Assembly (NCBI RefSeq): GCF_036588685.1
Contig: NC_086373.1
Span: 1,922,001 to 1,986,000, forward strand
Origin: Mytilus trossulus
Taxonomy: Eukaryota; Mollusca; Bivalvia; Mytilida; Mytilidae
Reading direction: 5' to 3'
Length of the DNA stretch: 64,000 bases
Both the position numbers and the translations under genes were made by a program. The notes beneath the pieces were generated by a model. It was not told where the DNA came from, made no database searches, and was given only the letters and a program-made list of their open reading frames with translations. Below, one piece after another: positions 1 through 15,500 of this stretch. Position 1 is the stretch's first letter. Every line of letters starts with the position of its first letter.

Positions 1-311
1 GCAAAAGATGAAAACACTGATACCGTTATATCAATCTATACAAAAATATTGAACCACATATTTCTTAAAAATCAAGCTTCGTCTCGCATAACTTTTGCTA
101 CAGATTTTGAATAAAATGTTATATTAAATTAGGTCGTCTTTTTTTTATAATGCCGTACTTTTCAAATTATGCATGAGTCGACGGAAGAGCACATATCCAA
201 AAATATCGAAAACAAATCAATATTAGCTTTGAAAATGCTACAATGTGTAGGAGAAGATGCCAGCCTTGGATATTTTCTTGTTTCTTCCGAATACAATTAG
301 TATATTAATAT

Positions 312-430
312 AAAAAAGAAGATGTGGTATGATTGCCAATGAGACAACTATCCACAAAAGACCAAAATGACACAGACATTAACAACTGTAGGTCACCGTA
401 CGGCCTTCAACAGTGAGCAAAGCCCATTAA
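312..430 (+). repeat. dispersed mussel repeat, 'gatgtggtatgattgcc' family
   Basis: This copy reads aagatgtggtatgattgcc, then gagacaactatccacaaaag, then a region ending ccgtacggccttcaac. Related copies occur in this window at 16840-16950 (minus), 32875-33000 (minus), 47140-47200 (minus), 50420-50600 (plus) and 60280-60460 (plus), with fragments at 11425-11470, 33380-33415 and 57205-57255. I recognise it as a high-copy mussel element of unknown class. Confidence 0.7.
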
Positions 431-467
431 ATTTAATTTCCCCATTTCCATCTCAAAATGTACTTAC

Positions 468-553
468 CTGAAGTCTATATCACCGTCACCATCAATATCT
501 ATGTATTTAATTAAGTGGTCTACTTGTTCTGATGATAATGGTATTCCTTCATC
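468..553 (-). CDS. LRRC74: LRRC74-like coding exon 12 (EF-hand 2, partial)
   Basis: Encodes GIPLSSEQVDHLIKYIDIDG and on to DGDIDF. The loop DIDGDGDIDF lacks its last position because the intron (gtaagt) splits it; the rest must lie left of the window. Nothing in 1-467 looks like the terminal exon. Confidence 0.85.
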
Positions 554-3500
554 CTAAAATTCAAATACTTCAATTTTAAAATAAGGCTCTCCTTATAAGA
601 AAATTTATACATTTATTCATTGTACGAGAGTAACAACGCGGGCGTGTTGTAATAACAGTTTGACAAAAGGTCTACAAACATTTGAAGAAGAAACCTGCAT
701 GAAACATATTATCGCCATGAGTGGCGTTAATAATGAGTACATATATATTTATAGAAGGGAAGATTACACTTGAAGTAATAGTTTACGTTTTTTAATGGTG
801 CTATATTCAAATTTTGGTTATGTGATTGAATTTTGTGTACCATGTTTGGTGTAATAGTTGTAAACATTATAAATTGTGTGCGTCTAAAACTTTTTGAAAT
901 GTGTTATAAACTTGAAAATTCTTACCTTGATTCCTTGTCTAAACTCATCATAATCTACACTATTACTGCCGTCTTCATCAAATCTACTGAACAGCTCAGT
1001 TACTGTCATATTACATTCCTCTAAGTATTCCTTCAAACATAACAAAGCTTCTTGTCCCATGTCACCGAATCCAACCATTCTTCTCTTTCCATAGGAATCG
1101 GTATATCCATGTATTATGTCCAACTCTGGAAAAGGTTCTTTAAGCTCGGCTAGCCTTTCTTGAGATTTTCCTGTTAGCATTACATCCTAAAAAAAAGTTG
1201 AATTAGCATGTTGGAATTTTTATCAATTATCAGTATACACCCTTAAACCATATTTAAAAGTATGCGAGTTAAAAATAAACCTATTGTTTGACCTCTTGTA
1301 CTAAACTTACATAATCAGAGAAGCAGGAACAATTATATCACATGGATAAAAAAAAATATTGTTTGGCCTCTTGATCTTAACTTAGATCAGAGAAGCATGA
1401 ACGAATACATTTTGTATATCACATTTAAAAGTGAAAGGGGGTAAATTGTAGCTATTGTTTGGCCTCTTGTACAACAATCAGTTTTTGAAAGCAGGAACAA
1501 ATACTAGTATATCACATTTAATACATAAAAGTATCTATTTTCCAGTTGTACCATTTCAAATGATGTAACGGATATAAATTAGTACGCCAGACGCGCGTTT
1601 CGTCTACATATGACTCATCAGTGACGCTCATATCAAAAAAAAATTATAAAGCCAAACAAGAACAAAGTTGAAGAGCATTGATGATCCAAAATTCCAAAAT
1701 GTTGTGCCAAATACGGCTAAGGTAATCTATGCCTGGAATAAGAAAATTCTTAGTTTTTCGAAAATTCAAAGTTTTGTAAACAGGAAATTTATAAAAATAA
1801 CCACATTATTGATATTCATGAGAGCATCGAAGTGTTGACTACTGGGCTAGTGATACCCCCGGGGACGAAACGTCCACCGGCAGTTGCATCGACCCAGTGG
1901 TGTAAATAGTTATCAAAGGTACCAGGATTATAATTTAGTACGACAGACGGGAGTTTCGTCTACATAAGACTCATCAGTGCCGCTCATATAAAAATGTTTA
2001 TAAAGCCAAACAAGTATAAAGTTAGCATTGAGGATCCAAAATTCCAAAAATGTTTTTCCAAATTCGGCTGAGGTAATTACACTATAGAGACGAAAGACAC
2101 AAAAAAGGACATTCAAACCATTAAATATAAAGTATTATTTTAAGTGCAATTATATTTTCTACTTACCGATAAATCTAAACATTCTAGTTTAAAGCTGGAA
2201 GGATCTAGAGTCAACAGGAGATCAACAGCTGTTTCTACTGCGCTATCAGGAATATTGTTCTTACCAATCTATAAAACAGGAAGTTATTAGTTACGTATAA
2301 TAGTGAAATGAATTGATAAATTTTTATTCTTGTGTAAAAAAATGTTAACATAAATACTAAGCTTCAACTTATAAGGTGGTTGTTTATAGTTCCGATATAG
2401 TGAAAATAATTGGGTGAGGAAACATGAATAATGTGACTATAATTGGATCCCGTAGCCAACATTGTGTTAACAAACAAACACAAATATATATACAAATATA
2501 TAAAGGCTTCTGGCGTTTGAATGGAACGTTCAATGACAAAAGCCATAAAATTGACATCTGGATGAAACAATACCGAATTACGTCAAGAGTCATACGACTA
2601 AAAAGAACACAAACTGTTAAGTAAATGAAAAAAGACTATTATCTATAAATCAAGAAGATCTTATATTATATGTACTAATATAGACACTGACTATGTATCT
2701 ATTAGGTCTATATTTGCAAATGATTTTTTTGAGAAAAAGGAAAAGACGTATTTGATATAACCCTGGCGCAATTTTTTTTACTAAGGCACCATTGACGTTT
2801 TACTTAGTTGGAAAGCAGCTGCAAAAAGCTCTTGGATATTGTACGAGTTGAAAAACGTACACTCCAAAAGCGGTTGAAGTTGACGAATGTCGACAAATTG
2901 TTAAAAAAAAACTTCGAATCTCGGTAAATATATTTTGTCAGAAAATTAAGTACAATGAGCAATTGTTCTTCAGACGAGCATATTTTATTTTCTGCATGTT
3001 AAAAAGCATTCTTTACCTGTTTCTTTTAGCCGGAATTTTAATAAATATGTTATGGTGGTGGAAAGGATGAACGCATTAAAAATTTCTGCTTTCCATAGTT
3101 GTCGCCCTTAGCACAATTACAGTTTATGACAAAGGATCTGGGTAACTTGTATTCTCCAGACTGAGGTAAAAGTTTAGATAAGAAAGATAAACAATTCTTT
3201 CAACTTCATAAAATTTCAAATTTTTAATATATGAATATGAATTAATTACTGTAATGTACATTTACGAAATCACCAATGAATTATGTTATGTAAGCGTTAA
3301 TGTTTATATCAGACTTAAAAATATTTCAAGTATCTTGTACCATTTTTATCAAAATAATATAAAGCTGTTTCTATATACTATGCTTTTTTGATGACGCAGG
3401 TGTCAGTATCCCACTAGGGAGTATCCCCTTTGTTAAGTGGTAGTTTCACAATAATATATATATGAAGAACGATGAATTAAATTGTCAATAATGTAGTGTC

Positions 3501-6500
3501 AAAGCTTTTTATTAATTGAACATCCAGAACCAAAGACTACATCCTGTGATCGTGCTTTATGTTTACTCATAAACCTTATTTAGACTTCCATAACTAGAAA
3601 TGATAAGTATAATACAAATTAGAAAATAAAAAAAGAGCTTCTTGAACACAGTTCCAACGCAAATAGTACACGGAAAGACGGGACCCTCTAAAACAAACTC
3701 GAAAAAACGTTGCTAGCAATTTCAAACTTTTAAAGCATGGGATTGAAAAACATGTTTCTTTTAGTTTAAAAAAAAAACAAACATGACTTTCACACCTAGT
3801 TTAATTGTGTTTCGTGTTATGTGTGCTAGTATCTGAAACATCAAAAAATAATCTTATATCTATATAAACAAACCAAAAATAGATCAAAAAAGAATCGTAT
3901 TATTTATAAAGCAAATGTTTTACAAATTATTTCTCGTCTTTTGATACATAAAACGGAGTTAAGGCAATGGATGGCTGCTTTTTCTTGTTCAATGAAGCTA
4001 TTTGTGTTTCCAATATAAGTTTGTGTATTAGTATACGATATCATTATCTTTTGTCAAAAAATAAAAAGACAAAATTACTGAACTCTGAGGAAAATTCTTA
4101 ACGGAAAGTCCGTAAGCAAATGTAAAAATCAAAAGCGCAAATACATCAAACGAATGTGTAACAACTGTGAAAGTTCTAACTTAGTACATGCATTTTCTTG
4201 TGTAGAGAATGGTGGTTAAAACCTGGTTTAATAGCTAGTATAATGTCTCACTTGTATGATAGTCGCATACAATTTCATTATATTGACAACATTGTGTGAA
4301 CAAAACGAAGACATAAGGGGTAAAAACATCAAAATTGCTTCTAATATTCATATATTACCTTTAAAACCTCTAAGGCGTCGTTACTTTTAAGACCTTTCAT
4401 AACTTTTCCAAATCCTTCCGGACCTATTCTACAACATGATATGTCTAATTCTATTAAGTATTTATTATTGGCAAGAACATCACCGAATGCAGCTCCTCCA
4501 TCGTCATCGTAACCGTTCCAAGAGGCGTTTACTATCTTTAAGTGGTCATTTTCCTGTTAATGATAAAAACTTGGAATATTCAATAAGGTGTACACTTGTG
4601 AATTAAACTGATTTCATTTTTTTTAATTTTCATACATAAATCAATTTATCAAGTGTCTGAATTTTGTACCGTGTGCTAGAAAATGTCACACTTAATTATA
4701 AAGGTAAAATAATCGATGCACTAGAATGCATCGACCACATAGAAATCATAATGAGAAATCCTGCTGATGTATTAAGGAACGATACCGTGTTTTCGCCACT
4801 TATTTCTTGTACAGCGTTCATCAAGTTTATCGTAAGATCAAAATGACATAACACATAACACATATACTCATCAATAAAATAAGAAATATAAAACATCTAG
4901 AACCACAAATACCATTCCATACACGATAGGTTTTAAGCATCCACTATATTTGTGCGCAATTCTAGAACAAACATCATATGCAACGCAAAAATTAGTTTTA
5001 TGAGTTATAACACTCAAAACAATTGAAAATCAGAAAAATGACAGATGCAATGTAAGAAGAAATAAGGAAAGAACTTCATATATTTTTTGGTAATTGTTGA
5101 GTCTCATCTCTTATAATTTATATAGCATAATTTTTTTACTTTTAAATGAAAATGTTTAAATCTTACCTTCAATCCATTAGCTATCTTTTTAGCACCAATA
5201 ATTCTGAACTGGTTCCAGCTCAAATCTAATTCCTCCAATGACGCATTTTCAGCTGAAATTGATAAAATGTCTATCAAATACACTATGTGTGTGCCTGTGC
5301 TGATAAAAAAGCACAATCGAATTATAAAAATCGGTGAATCCTACATGAAACAAAAAAACAAGCGTTGTCATGATTAACATAAATAAGGGCAACAGTAGTA
5401 TACCAGAGTTCAAAAAGCATAAATCGATTGAGAAAGAACACATCCGTGTTCTAAACCAAAATCGAGAGAAACACATCAGCTATTAAAGGAAAACAAAGGA
5501 ACAACAGGAACACCAAACACAAACCTACTCGTAGTTCTCAGTATCGAAACACAAGTAGGCTTTTGATAGATCTTACAATGCTGACCAGTAATGTAGTCAT
5601 TCTGTTAAGTGGTATTGGAGAAACTGCTATTAAACTATTTATGTTCAATCAACATTTCGAACAATCCAAGTTTTTCAAAACAAGAATCTACCTTCAGAAG
5701 GTTCCAAACGTGCTCAAATCTACAACTCATCACTGTCAAGCTGATGTTGACTAGGCATGCAATTATTATATGATAACTTAGAAACTGTGTTCAATCAAGT
5801 TTCAAAATATGTTATCCTTGGACGACAAATTTCGATTTTCTGAAGTTAGAAATATTGGAATACAAACCTATCATGTGTTCAAATGAGTTCCCTGATAAAT
5901 CTCCAAACAAATTGTGGCTCAGGTTTAAATAATGCAGGGCCATGTGTTCCTGTGAACAAAAAGGTAAAATTACTTTGTAAGAATCATGAACAAGCAAAAC
6001 CGTATTGTGCTCAATTTAATGAGCAGTTATGTTTATCATAATTTTTTTAAAATTTAAATTTAAAATCTGATTTAACATTTGCAGGTTGAGGGTAACTATA
6101 ACGCCTGTGAATTGGCCAGAAAAAAATATGAAGTAATAAAACTTTAAAAATGGTATCGTTCCATAACAAAAATTGTTCATCATTTTTCAATTTTGGTTTA
6201 ATGACAAGTAATGATACATCTAGCATCTAGAATAGAATGTCATGAAAACTTGAACATATACAAATGCACACGACGTTCCATAGTCTTCAAAAATGGCAAA
6301 ATTGAATAATAAGCTGTGAAAGGTACAAATAAACACATGTCTATAAAGATAGCCGACAAGACGACACAATGTCAATGCATGTACACAATTGTTTAACCAC
6401 GCATATAAAGGTAATTGGCTTGAAAAAAGATGATGAAATGGTTAAAACCTATATTCTCCGTAGTTAGATTGATGTGTATCTCACATTATACTAAAAGTAT

Positions 6501-9500
6501 AATCATGTTTTTTCTAAAGAACTTGACATTGTATTTTCTGATTGGGCCATTTTTCATGTTCATTCAATAAAGTAAAACAAAAAATTTTAATAATTTTTTG
6601 AGTTTAGATAAGAACTAATAAATGTTTACCTCAATCTTTTTTGTAAGGAAAGGTGCATCGAGGTCTGTAAAGCCATTTCCTGAAGAAGAATCCAGAAAAC
6701 ATAGATAAATAAACACTTATAAAAAAAACCACACATAACCCTTGGTTATATAATTCAAGAACAGAACAAAACATATATTGTATCATATATCTTAAATCCA
6801 TTGTGAATTTACAAATCAAGTTAAAAAAAATCTAGGGAATTACAAATCAGACGACTATTCTGATATCTATATATATGATACTGTGTCAATTTATATCGGT
6901 CTCCCTTATTTCTATGTTTAAACAGTTTTTGTGTCTGGGCCTTAAAAGTAAAATGAATTTTTTGGTTTAATTTTTCTTCAAGTGAAGTGGCAGCAAAAGA
7001 ACAGAATTTTGCGGTTCTAAAACCAATATTTCATTTTAACTTTAGCTGTTATAAAAACTAATTAACTAGAATATTATTAATCAAAATAGTGATAATGATT
7101 ATAGAACTTATAGCATTCACCTATTATATATGTAGGTTTCTCAGAGACAGTCTTGCAAACAAAAACTACTAAATGTTGGATTTTTTTCTTGTAAAAGGAA
7201 GACAACTCTAATGTTAAAATCATTCTATCAAGTATACGTTGTTTTTGATACTAGAACGGCGCAATATGAGTTTATTTCATTGGCTCCTATATTAGAGGTG
7301 AAACTGGTAGTCTTGAATTATTAGTTATCAAAGGTACCAGGATTATAATTTAGAATGCCAGACGCGCGTTTCGTCTACATACGACTCATCAGTGACGCTC
7401 ATATCAAAATATTTATGAAGCCAATTAAGTACAAAGTTGAACAGCATTGAGAATCCAAAATTCCAAAAAGTTATGCCAAATACGGCTTAGGTAATCTATG
7501 CCTGGGATAAGACAAGCAAGACTAACAGAAATTACACTTTTTACAAACACAGTTTTCTTTAAAGTCTAGCGGACAGTTGCATTTTATGGACATAATGACC
7601 TCACATGGCGGCAAGGAGAGGTAAGCTTTGACCAATTTACGACTATCGAAAACTGTACTTTTACTGCAGGTGAGTTATGTGTACGGAAAACTTATTATAG
7701 AGAATTAAGAAACTTTAACATTAGCTGTTATATTACACAACTTTTTGGAATTTTGGGTAATCGATGCTCGTCAACTTTGATGTGTACGTCTTCCTAACTA
7801 TTTTCATCTGAGCATCACTGACGAGTGTTATGTAGACGACGTACTAAAAATTATAAGACGGGTGCCTTTGATAACTCATTATACTTCATCAGTAGAAAAC
7901 GATTAAGGTTAATATAATTTTCTTCGAGAAAGTGATTTTTGAACACAGTTGAATATATTTTAGTATATTTCAAAGTAAAAACACTAGGCAAATGTTGACT
8001 TGCTTACACATTGTTGAGTTGGTAAAACAAATGACTGGCCCAGAAGCAAACATTGTTTGACGTGTGCAGGATATTTAAAATTGATTCCATAATTACTATA
8101 GACTATAACATGATTATTACCTCCTATGTTTAGTTCTCTGAGAAACTTGTTGTCGTGTAACATCATACCAATAGATTTAGCACCAAACGATTTCAAATTA
8201 TTCTCTGAAATATCCTAAAGAAAGAAAATTGAACAATATTTTTAACACTACTTACATATCATCAATTTGTTTTAGATATATGTAAGTCATCAACTTATCA
8301 TTTTCAGATGATAATTGATAATGCACACTTAAGATTTAAAACCAATTGCTAGGTGTGTTTGTTTGATTTCTGCTTATTTGTTTTTGTTTGTGTATTTATT
8401 TCTTTTTTATTTCTCTTAAAGCTCTATAGAAGTAAACATTATACAGCTTTCCTGGCATTTGACTCGAGCATTTCATGTGAATGTTAATCCGAAAAGGCAA
8501 AGAAAACAATCTCCATTCCGTGTTTTCTGCAAATCAGGTTTAATTATATTATCAGCTTATGTGGCTCAAATGAAACGTTCTAGATTGATAGTATTGCGTT
8601 GATATATGCATTTACACCGTTTTCAAAGTATTTTTTGATTATCATTCGAAACTTATTTTGTGTACTATAATTTGTCTAATTATCTTTTTCATTTTTAGCC
8701 ATGACGATGTCAGTTTATTTTCTATCTATAAATTTGACTGTCCCTCTGACATCGTTTTGTCCCTCTTTTATGTTGATAAAAGTTTTCTCAAAAAGGTTAC
8801 GTTCACAGTTGTTAATCAAATGCGTTTCATTTTCATCAAAAGATATATATGATCCAAGAACCACGTTAATATCATTTTAAAATAATATATTGTATATACA
8901 GATTTATTTGATAAAAGCTAAGTAGTATTGCTGCTTGAAACAACTACCTGAAATTTGAATATCATCTATATGTTTCGAGACCTGATATTAAAAATATTAA
9001 TTAATTTGATCAGTTTCTGGTTTTATTGTGTGTTTTATTAGATGACATACCAATGATGTAATGGTACAGTTTTCTGACATCATAACTTGTAGATAAAGCA
9101 TCCCAGATTCACCTATATTATTGCCTTTTAAGTTCAATTTAGTTAAGGTCGTGTTTACCTGAAAGCAAAACAAAAATGTGTTAGTCGCCAGAGTCCACAA
9201 CTGCAGAAAATAGTTCAGAGATAATAATTTTTAAAAGAAGGCCACAAGAAAATATTTTCACCCATTTCATGTTCTGTCAAAAACCTCCAATGCTGAATGA
9301 AATTCGGACATTTAATTGCAACATCTATTTGAAATTGAAGAGTAATACATGGAATAATCCATAACGTATAGCTATGGATGTAAACGGATTGGAATTTGCT
9401 GATATACAGAGAGTTCCGTAACAATACAAATGTGATCACGGGTTCTCAACTTTGTTGTGGTTGTCTTTCTAAGAAAAAGAAAATACAAAACAGGTGATTG

Positions 9501-12500
9501 ATCTTATAAGATGTAGGTATAATTAATGTAGAATCCTAGACATTTGATTTTTTAAATAGCAAGCTAATACTCAAGTAACAAATCATTTAGTGTCTTTGGC
9601 ATACATTGACAGTTTATATAGCTTACTCATATAAAAGCCAGCTGACACTTTCATTGCCAGTCATTGAAACATTTCTAAATCCTCGTCAGATTAATTGTTT
9701 TATTCCCTGTAATTCTTAATTTGAAACGCATATATTTCACGAAAAATACAATAACATAGGACCAACAACAACACTATTTTCGTGTCAAAATTTTCAGGAG
9801 ATGATTAATAATGGAAATGTTTCCAAATGATGTATGTGAGGTCAATGCAAAAGGAAAACAACAAAAATACCAAACTCCAAGTTAAATTCGAAACGTTAAG
9901 TCCTTTATAAAATGACAAAATCAAAAATTCAAACACCTCTAGGAAATGGCAACTGTCATATGTATGACTAGTATAGTCATTTCCGTGAACCATGTTACAA
10001 GACCTTGCATAGTTCAAACACGGTAAAAACTTCACATAAAGTGTAACTGGTATATACTTTTGTGACAAATACCGATAAATCAAACTTACCACCATTGCCA
10101 TGGCAACCGCCATCGTCCCCTTACTATCCAGACCATAGTGTTTTAGATCAAGTGTTGTGTCCTTATCACTGTCCATTTTTCTGGTTATTTTTGATGATGG
10201 AACAACATCGAATTTTCGACATGCTTTTTCATACGTTTTTGAACCCGTATTGTCATAATCTGGGTATTTAACTGAAAAAGAATATAATTCGTAGTTGTGG
10301 TATATCTATCTACATATTCACAATTTAATCAAAATTGTCTAGTTATTGTTAATAGCTATAGGTAAATAAGCCATCTTAAAAAGAACACAAAATATAATCG
10401 CAAATGATTTGACAACCATTTGTTATTTTGATTTGTCTGAAGTTCTTACGACTCGAATATTTTACAGCTATGTTGATTAGGGTCTTATACCTCTGTATCT
10501 GTCGATGAAAGGTGTTAGAAATGGGCGCAAGATTAAGCGTATGGTACAATGTGTCAGAATTTATTTTAAGTTTTTCTCATAAAATTACTAGCAAAATTAA
10601 GACTTGATATAGTTGATTGTTCTCAGAGAGTGTTTGGTTACGACGAATTCTAACATTAAATATTATCTTTAGAAATATCTTTAAATCAAATAAAGGTAAA
10701 ATGTCAATTCAACCCTCTCTACTAATAATATTTGAATGAGGCACTTAATTCAAAAATACATGTACAGAACGTTTAAGCAAAATTTAATTTCTTTCGAGTA
10801 TTTGCTTTATAATCGGAAGGATAAAGCAGTCTTGTAAAAATCTTAAGTGTTTCTTATGTAATTTTATATTTATAATGTTTAGTAGTTGTAGAAGCCTGCG
10901 ACCTTTCACAAAAAATCTTGCGAGAAAAAGTACTAGCAAGTCATGAGCATATAAGTATAACAAACGATCAATTTAAATCGGATTTTAAACTTGATTGCCT
11001 CTAGCTTTGCTAGATCATACTAGCTATAAAATTGACACCTGAAGCGTAGAACAATTTCATACAATCCAAACATCATAAATTTTATTTTGATAAGGTGTAT
11101 ACTAGGTTTATCAATATTTGATTGTTTTTGGCGTTAGTAAGTATCAATAACCTTTAATACTTAGAGAGAATAAATAACTTATATGGATCTTATAAAATCA
11201 CTGTTGGTCGATTTGGCGTAATCACTCTTAATCCTAACTCTTTAAACGAAATAGTCACTTTTTTATGTTTAAGATTATAGATAATTTTATATATTCCAGA
11301 GTGTAATGGCACAATGGACTTTCCCTGCGAATGGCAATTGCATGTCTGTTGCTTGTTAAAGACAAACCAGTTGATAAATATATTAATTGATTATTCCTTA
11401 TCTTTTAAATCATTTTTTACTCATTGAAAATAAGAAGACGTGGCATGAGTGCCAATGGGATAACTCTACATCCAATTTTATTTTATTCATGTTAACTGAT
11501 AGGAATATTTAGGTCTATTTTCAAATCTTTTTTCGAGATACCCTCATAACTTGATAATAAATATCTTACCCGAGAGATCCAGTAATGTCTCTTGGTCATC
11601 TTCTATTGGTTTTTTCTCGTCAGAATCAGAATCGTCAGATAAATCTAGATCTACATCTTGTGTGGTTGTGGTAGGTCGGCTCTGAAATTTAATACGTAGG
11701 AATAAAAAAAAAAAGACATTTCATGTTCGAAGAACGTTATCATAGGCATTTTTGTAAACATCGAAAGCCATTCTTAATACACCTGACTCATCGGCCTATA
11801 TAAACTATTCCCCTAACTTACATGTATTTGTAATTCAGAAACCTTTAATATGAATATCATGTTCGTCAAAGTTGTAAGCATATGAACAGAAACAAACTGA
11901 AAAGACTAAAAATATGATTTTTACAATAATTTGTGTTTCATGGAGTTTCCGCCTTGTATTTGTTTTTATTTTTTATAAATAATAGGATTCGTCTTGATTT
12001 ACTTGGTAAGGAAAAACTCAAAATTGAAATCAGTGATTAAAAAGTAATTAAAAGAGCGTATTGAAATCATCGGCACTCTCAAAATTAAATACAACCGAAT
12101 GTTAGTCCGAGATTACTTTGACGTCCAACAGCTGTTTTGCCAGACAAGTTGGGGCCGTGGGACTTGAAACTTGACGTCCATTTGAAAATAAAAGTAACTA
12201 TATTTGCTATTGTAAGCAATAGTGAAGGATGTCACCCCGTACTGGACATTGTCACGGTAGTAGCAATAATTTTTGAGTGTACCAAAGTCAAATGGCACAT
12301 CTTTTATACATATGCCTTTGATTTCCCCCACCCTTTTGTTCTCTCCTCGTAGAATGAGATTGATGTCTATACATAGGTTTGGAAATTCTTTTGAATCTTA
12401 AATTAGATACATGCGCGAGGAAGAAGTTGGTGTCACGTGAAACTCAAGTATATTGATACTCAAGTACTATATTGATACTCAAATACTATATTGATACTCA

Positions 12501-15500
12501 AGTATATTATCGGCGTGGCCATCTTAAAAATTCCAAACCCAAGGTGCACATCTGCACATGCGGATTGTCATTAAGGTGTTTTTTTATCAATGTATGTCAA
12601 GTCATCTCCGAGCATTAAGATGGATATAAAGTGTAGAAGAAAAATTCGTAGAATAACAATACGTTCACCCTTTTTCAAATTTTATTGGAATTGTAGAAAT
12701 ATATTGATTTCCAGAGATAAACGAAAATTTCTCAAACAATTGAATTTTAATTTTTTGGAATTGTTTCCCAAACATTTTATAAAAAAATATTCAAATGTCA
12801 ACAAACCAATTTAGTTTGTATCCACTGTAACAGTTGAGATGGGCGTTTCTATTTTAATATTAAGACTGTACCATGCAACAAAACAGCATCTAGGTTTGGC
12901 CTTGTCTTATGGTATTATGGTTTACAGAAAAAATGCAGACACGAAGTGTGCAATCAAGAATGGGTATGCTAACTCTTAATGATGATCTGTTAATGTTAAA
13001 AAAAAAAATATAATAAATCTTACTTTCATCGGCCTCCTACTATTCCCCATTTGAAATATGAAGTGTCGTGATACACTTTCTTTTTGACATCATAAATGGT
13101 TGTGATTAACTTTAAAAACATTTCCAATTCAATAAAATAAACGTGATTAATTTAAATGGAAAACTAAATAAATAATGACATTTATACTAAGGTGATTAAA
13201 TGGGAAGACCAAAGAACTTCAACACATAAAGTTTCCGAAAACGCTAAGGCAAAAAGATGGTTTCCATGCAGGGGAAAACACTTATGTTTTTATTATCATA
13301 ATGAAAATAAATAAGATTTTCATTTTTTTACAAGCTTACTGTTGTCCATAGAACATGAATAAACTCTCTAGATAAGATTATATATATATTGGGTATTTAG
13401 CTCAACCAGCTTTTTTTCTCAATTGGGTAACATGTTTTTTATCTTCTAATTTTAACTCGACGTTTATTCCAAATCAATTATCAAATACTGTTTATTCATA
13501 GGGTTAAATGATTGGATCTAATATGTCACATGAAACACCATAATTCGGAGTGTTATTTGGTATAAATGTGTCTTTCATTAAGATGTAAGGCCTTTGTTGA
13601 TTTGAATTGATACGTAAAATCCGATTTAAATAGTTGGGAAATACATCGCGCTCTGCGCCTTAACAAGATAATAAACTCCACGCTGTTTTTGCTAGACTAA
13701 ACTTATGTACCTATATCCAACATTATCTCTTTCCAATGGTAGACCATATTGGTCTCCATCCTGGATGATTTACCTTGGTGTTTTAACGTCCTGACTATGC
13801 ACTAAACATTGGGATGTCGTGTGTTCAAATCCGAGTGGTATCAAACCAAGGAATTGAGAATTTTGTTTCCTGCTTGTTCACTTCTGACACAACAATTAGG
13901 GCTAAGTGCAAAGATTGCTTGAGTCAGGGTAATAAAGTGCCACAGAAGGGTGCCAACTTCCTGTGTACCTTCACTTTGCAAAGTAGAACTTCTATTTTCC
14001 CATGCATGTACAGGATTGTTTCAAAATTTACCAGACGACTAATAGTGTTGATCTAGTGTAAACCAGTGTTTATCTTCATATCTGAACTTGCATGTAATAT
14101 TTGCAACTATATATACATAAAACTATGGGGTTTTTTTTCTGGACAAATTTTTGTTTTCGCCTATCTACTTTTTTCGCGACAAGTCGAAAACATTTTTTTT
14201 CTTTCAATTTTAGCATAACATATAGTGGCAGCTGAGGGTGAAACAAACAATTTTTTTATCAGAATCAAAAACAAATTATTTCATTCTGCAAAAACTGGAA
14301 ACAAACTTTTTTTTCCAAAAATAAACATAGCCCCCCAGAAAATCAAATGGTTGCTGCCTTACCATTCGGAGAACAAGTTACTCGATATACCAACGCATGT
14401 GCATATGCTAAAACGGCTATTCTACTTTTCTTACCATTGATTTTATGCTAAACGTCTAACGCTACATGAATAAAGGTTAATTTACTACAAGTATCACATA
14501 AACTTAAAATTTTCAAAAATCCAAGGCACCGAGGTCAAGGACAGATAAATAAAATTGAGAATGGAAATGGGGAATGTGTACAACATCCCGAAAGCATGTC
14601 AAACAGACATGTACATGTACACCTTATGTTTATTACATACACCATATATGGTTAACCTATTGCTAAAATTGTAATTGCAAAACAGAAAAAGCACAAAAAC
14701 TAATTTTTGACCAATGAACCCATGTCAAATTTTACCTACAATAATGACATGTACACCCCGATTTGTGTATAAAAAATAGAGGAAAACAAGTATGATAAAC
14801 CAACAAACGTCCACTGGATAACAGGCTCCTAACTCAGGGACAGAAACATGTTTTCTGGCATCAAACCATCGCCTAGTCTAAGACAGTGGTGTAACAGTTC
14901 GTGTAGATGATGAAAGCTTCTCAAAGCTATAAACACCCAATATACACAGCATGTATACAAGACTCAAAATATCTGTACACATACAACAGCAAGTTGGCTG
15001 GTTCGATGTAGAGAAGAAAGTGAAGAGATTTATGTTATAACAGTATATTTCATGTATGCCATGGGGTTACCGCAGAGCAAAACAATAGCGTACGTTGGTT
15101 TTCGTCAATGCAATGATATTTTCCAAGTTCGGTTTATCTGTAACACAATTCACAGTACATGATAGAAACAAATTTAGTATTACTACTTCGAAAATCAATT
15201 CTTTCCTTCCGTCTGATTCATTATCTTCGCTGATAAGAATTGCTAAAACAATCATTTATATAGCCTGCATACTAATTAAAATGAACCATTGAAGAGGGCC
15301 TCTATATATTTATGACGAGTAAAAAATATTCATTAAGAGAGTTCTATTGCGGTACATGACAAATGCCATGAAACGGTTTTTTCTTATTTGTTTTCAGTAA
15401 AAAACACGAAACTATTTGTATAAATTCTAAAACGATGTTCTTACCTTAAAGGGTTTCGTTGTAGATATATTTCCCGGCATTGGAAATCTATTTGATTGCG

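Noticed and set aside
9805-10176. 123-codon minus frame
   Set aside because: It is the end of LRRC74-like exon 3 read through its donor into the intron; the real exon ends at 10090.
12113-12352. Overlapping 71-72 codon frames on both strands
   Set aside because: No recognisable motif, no splice context and no phase match to the LRRC74-like exons.
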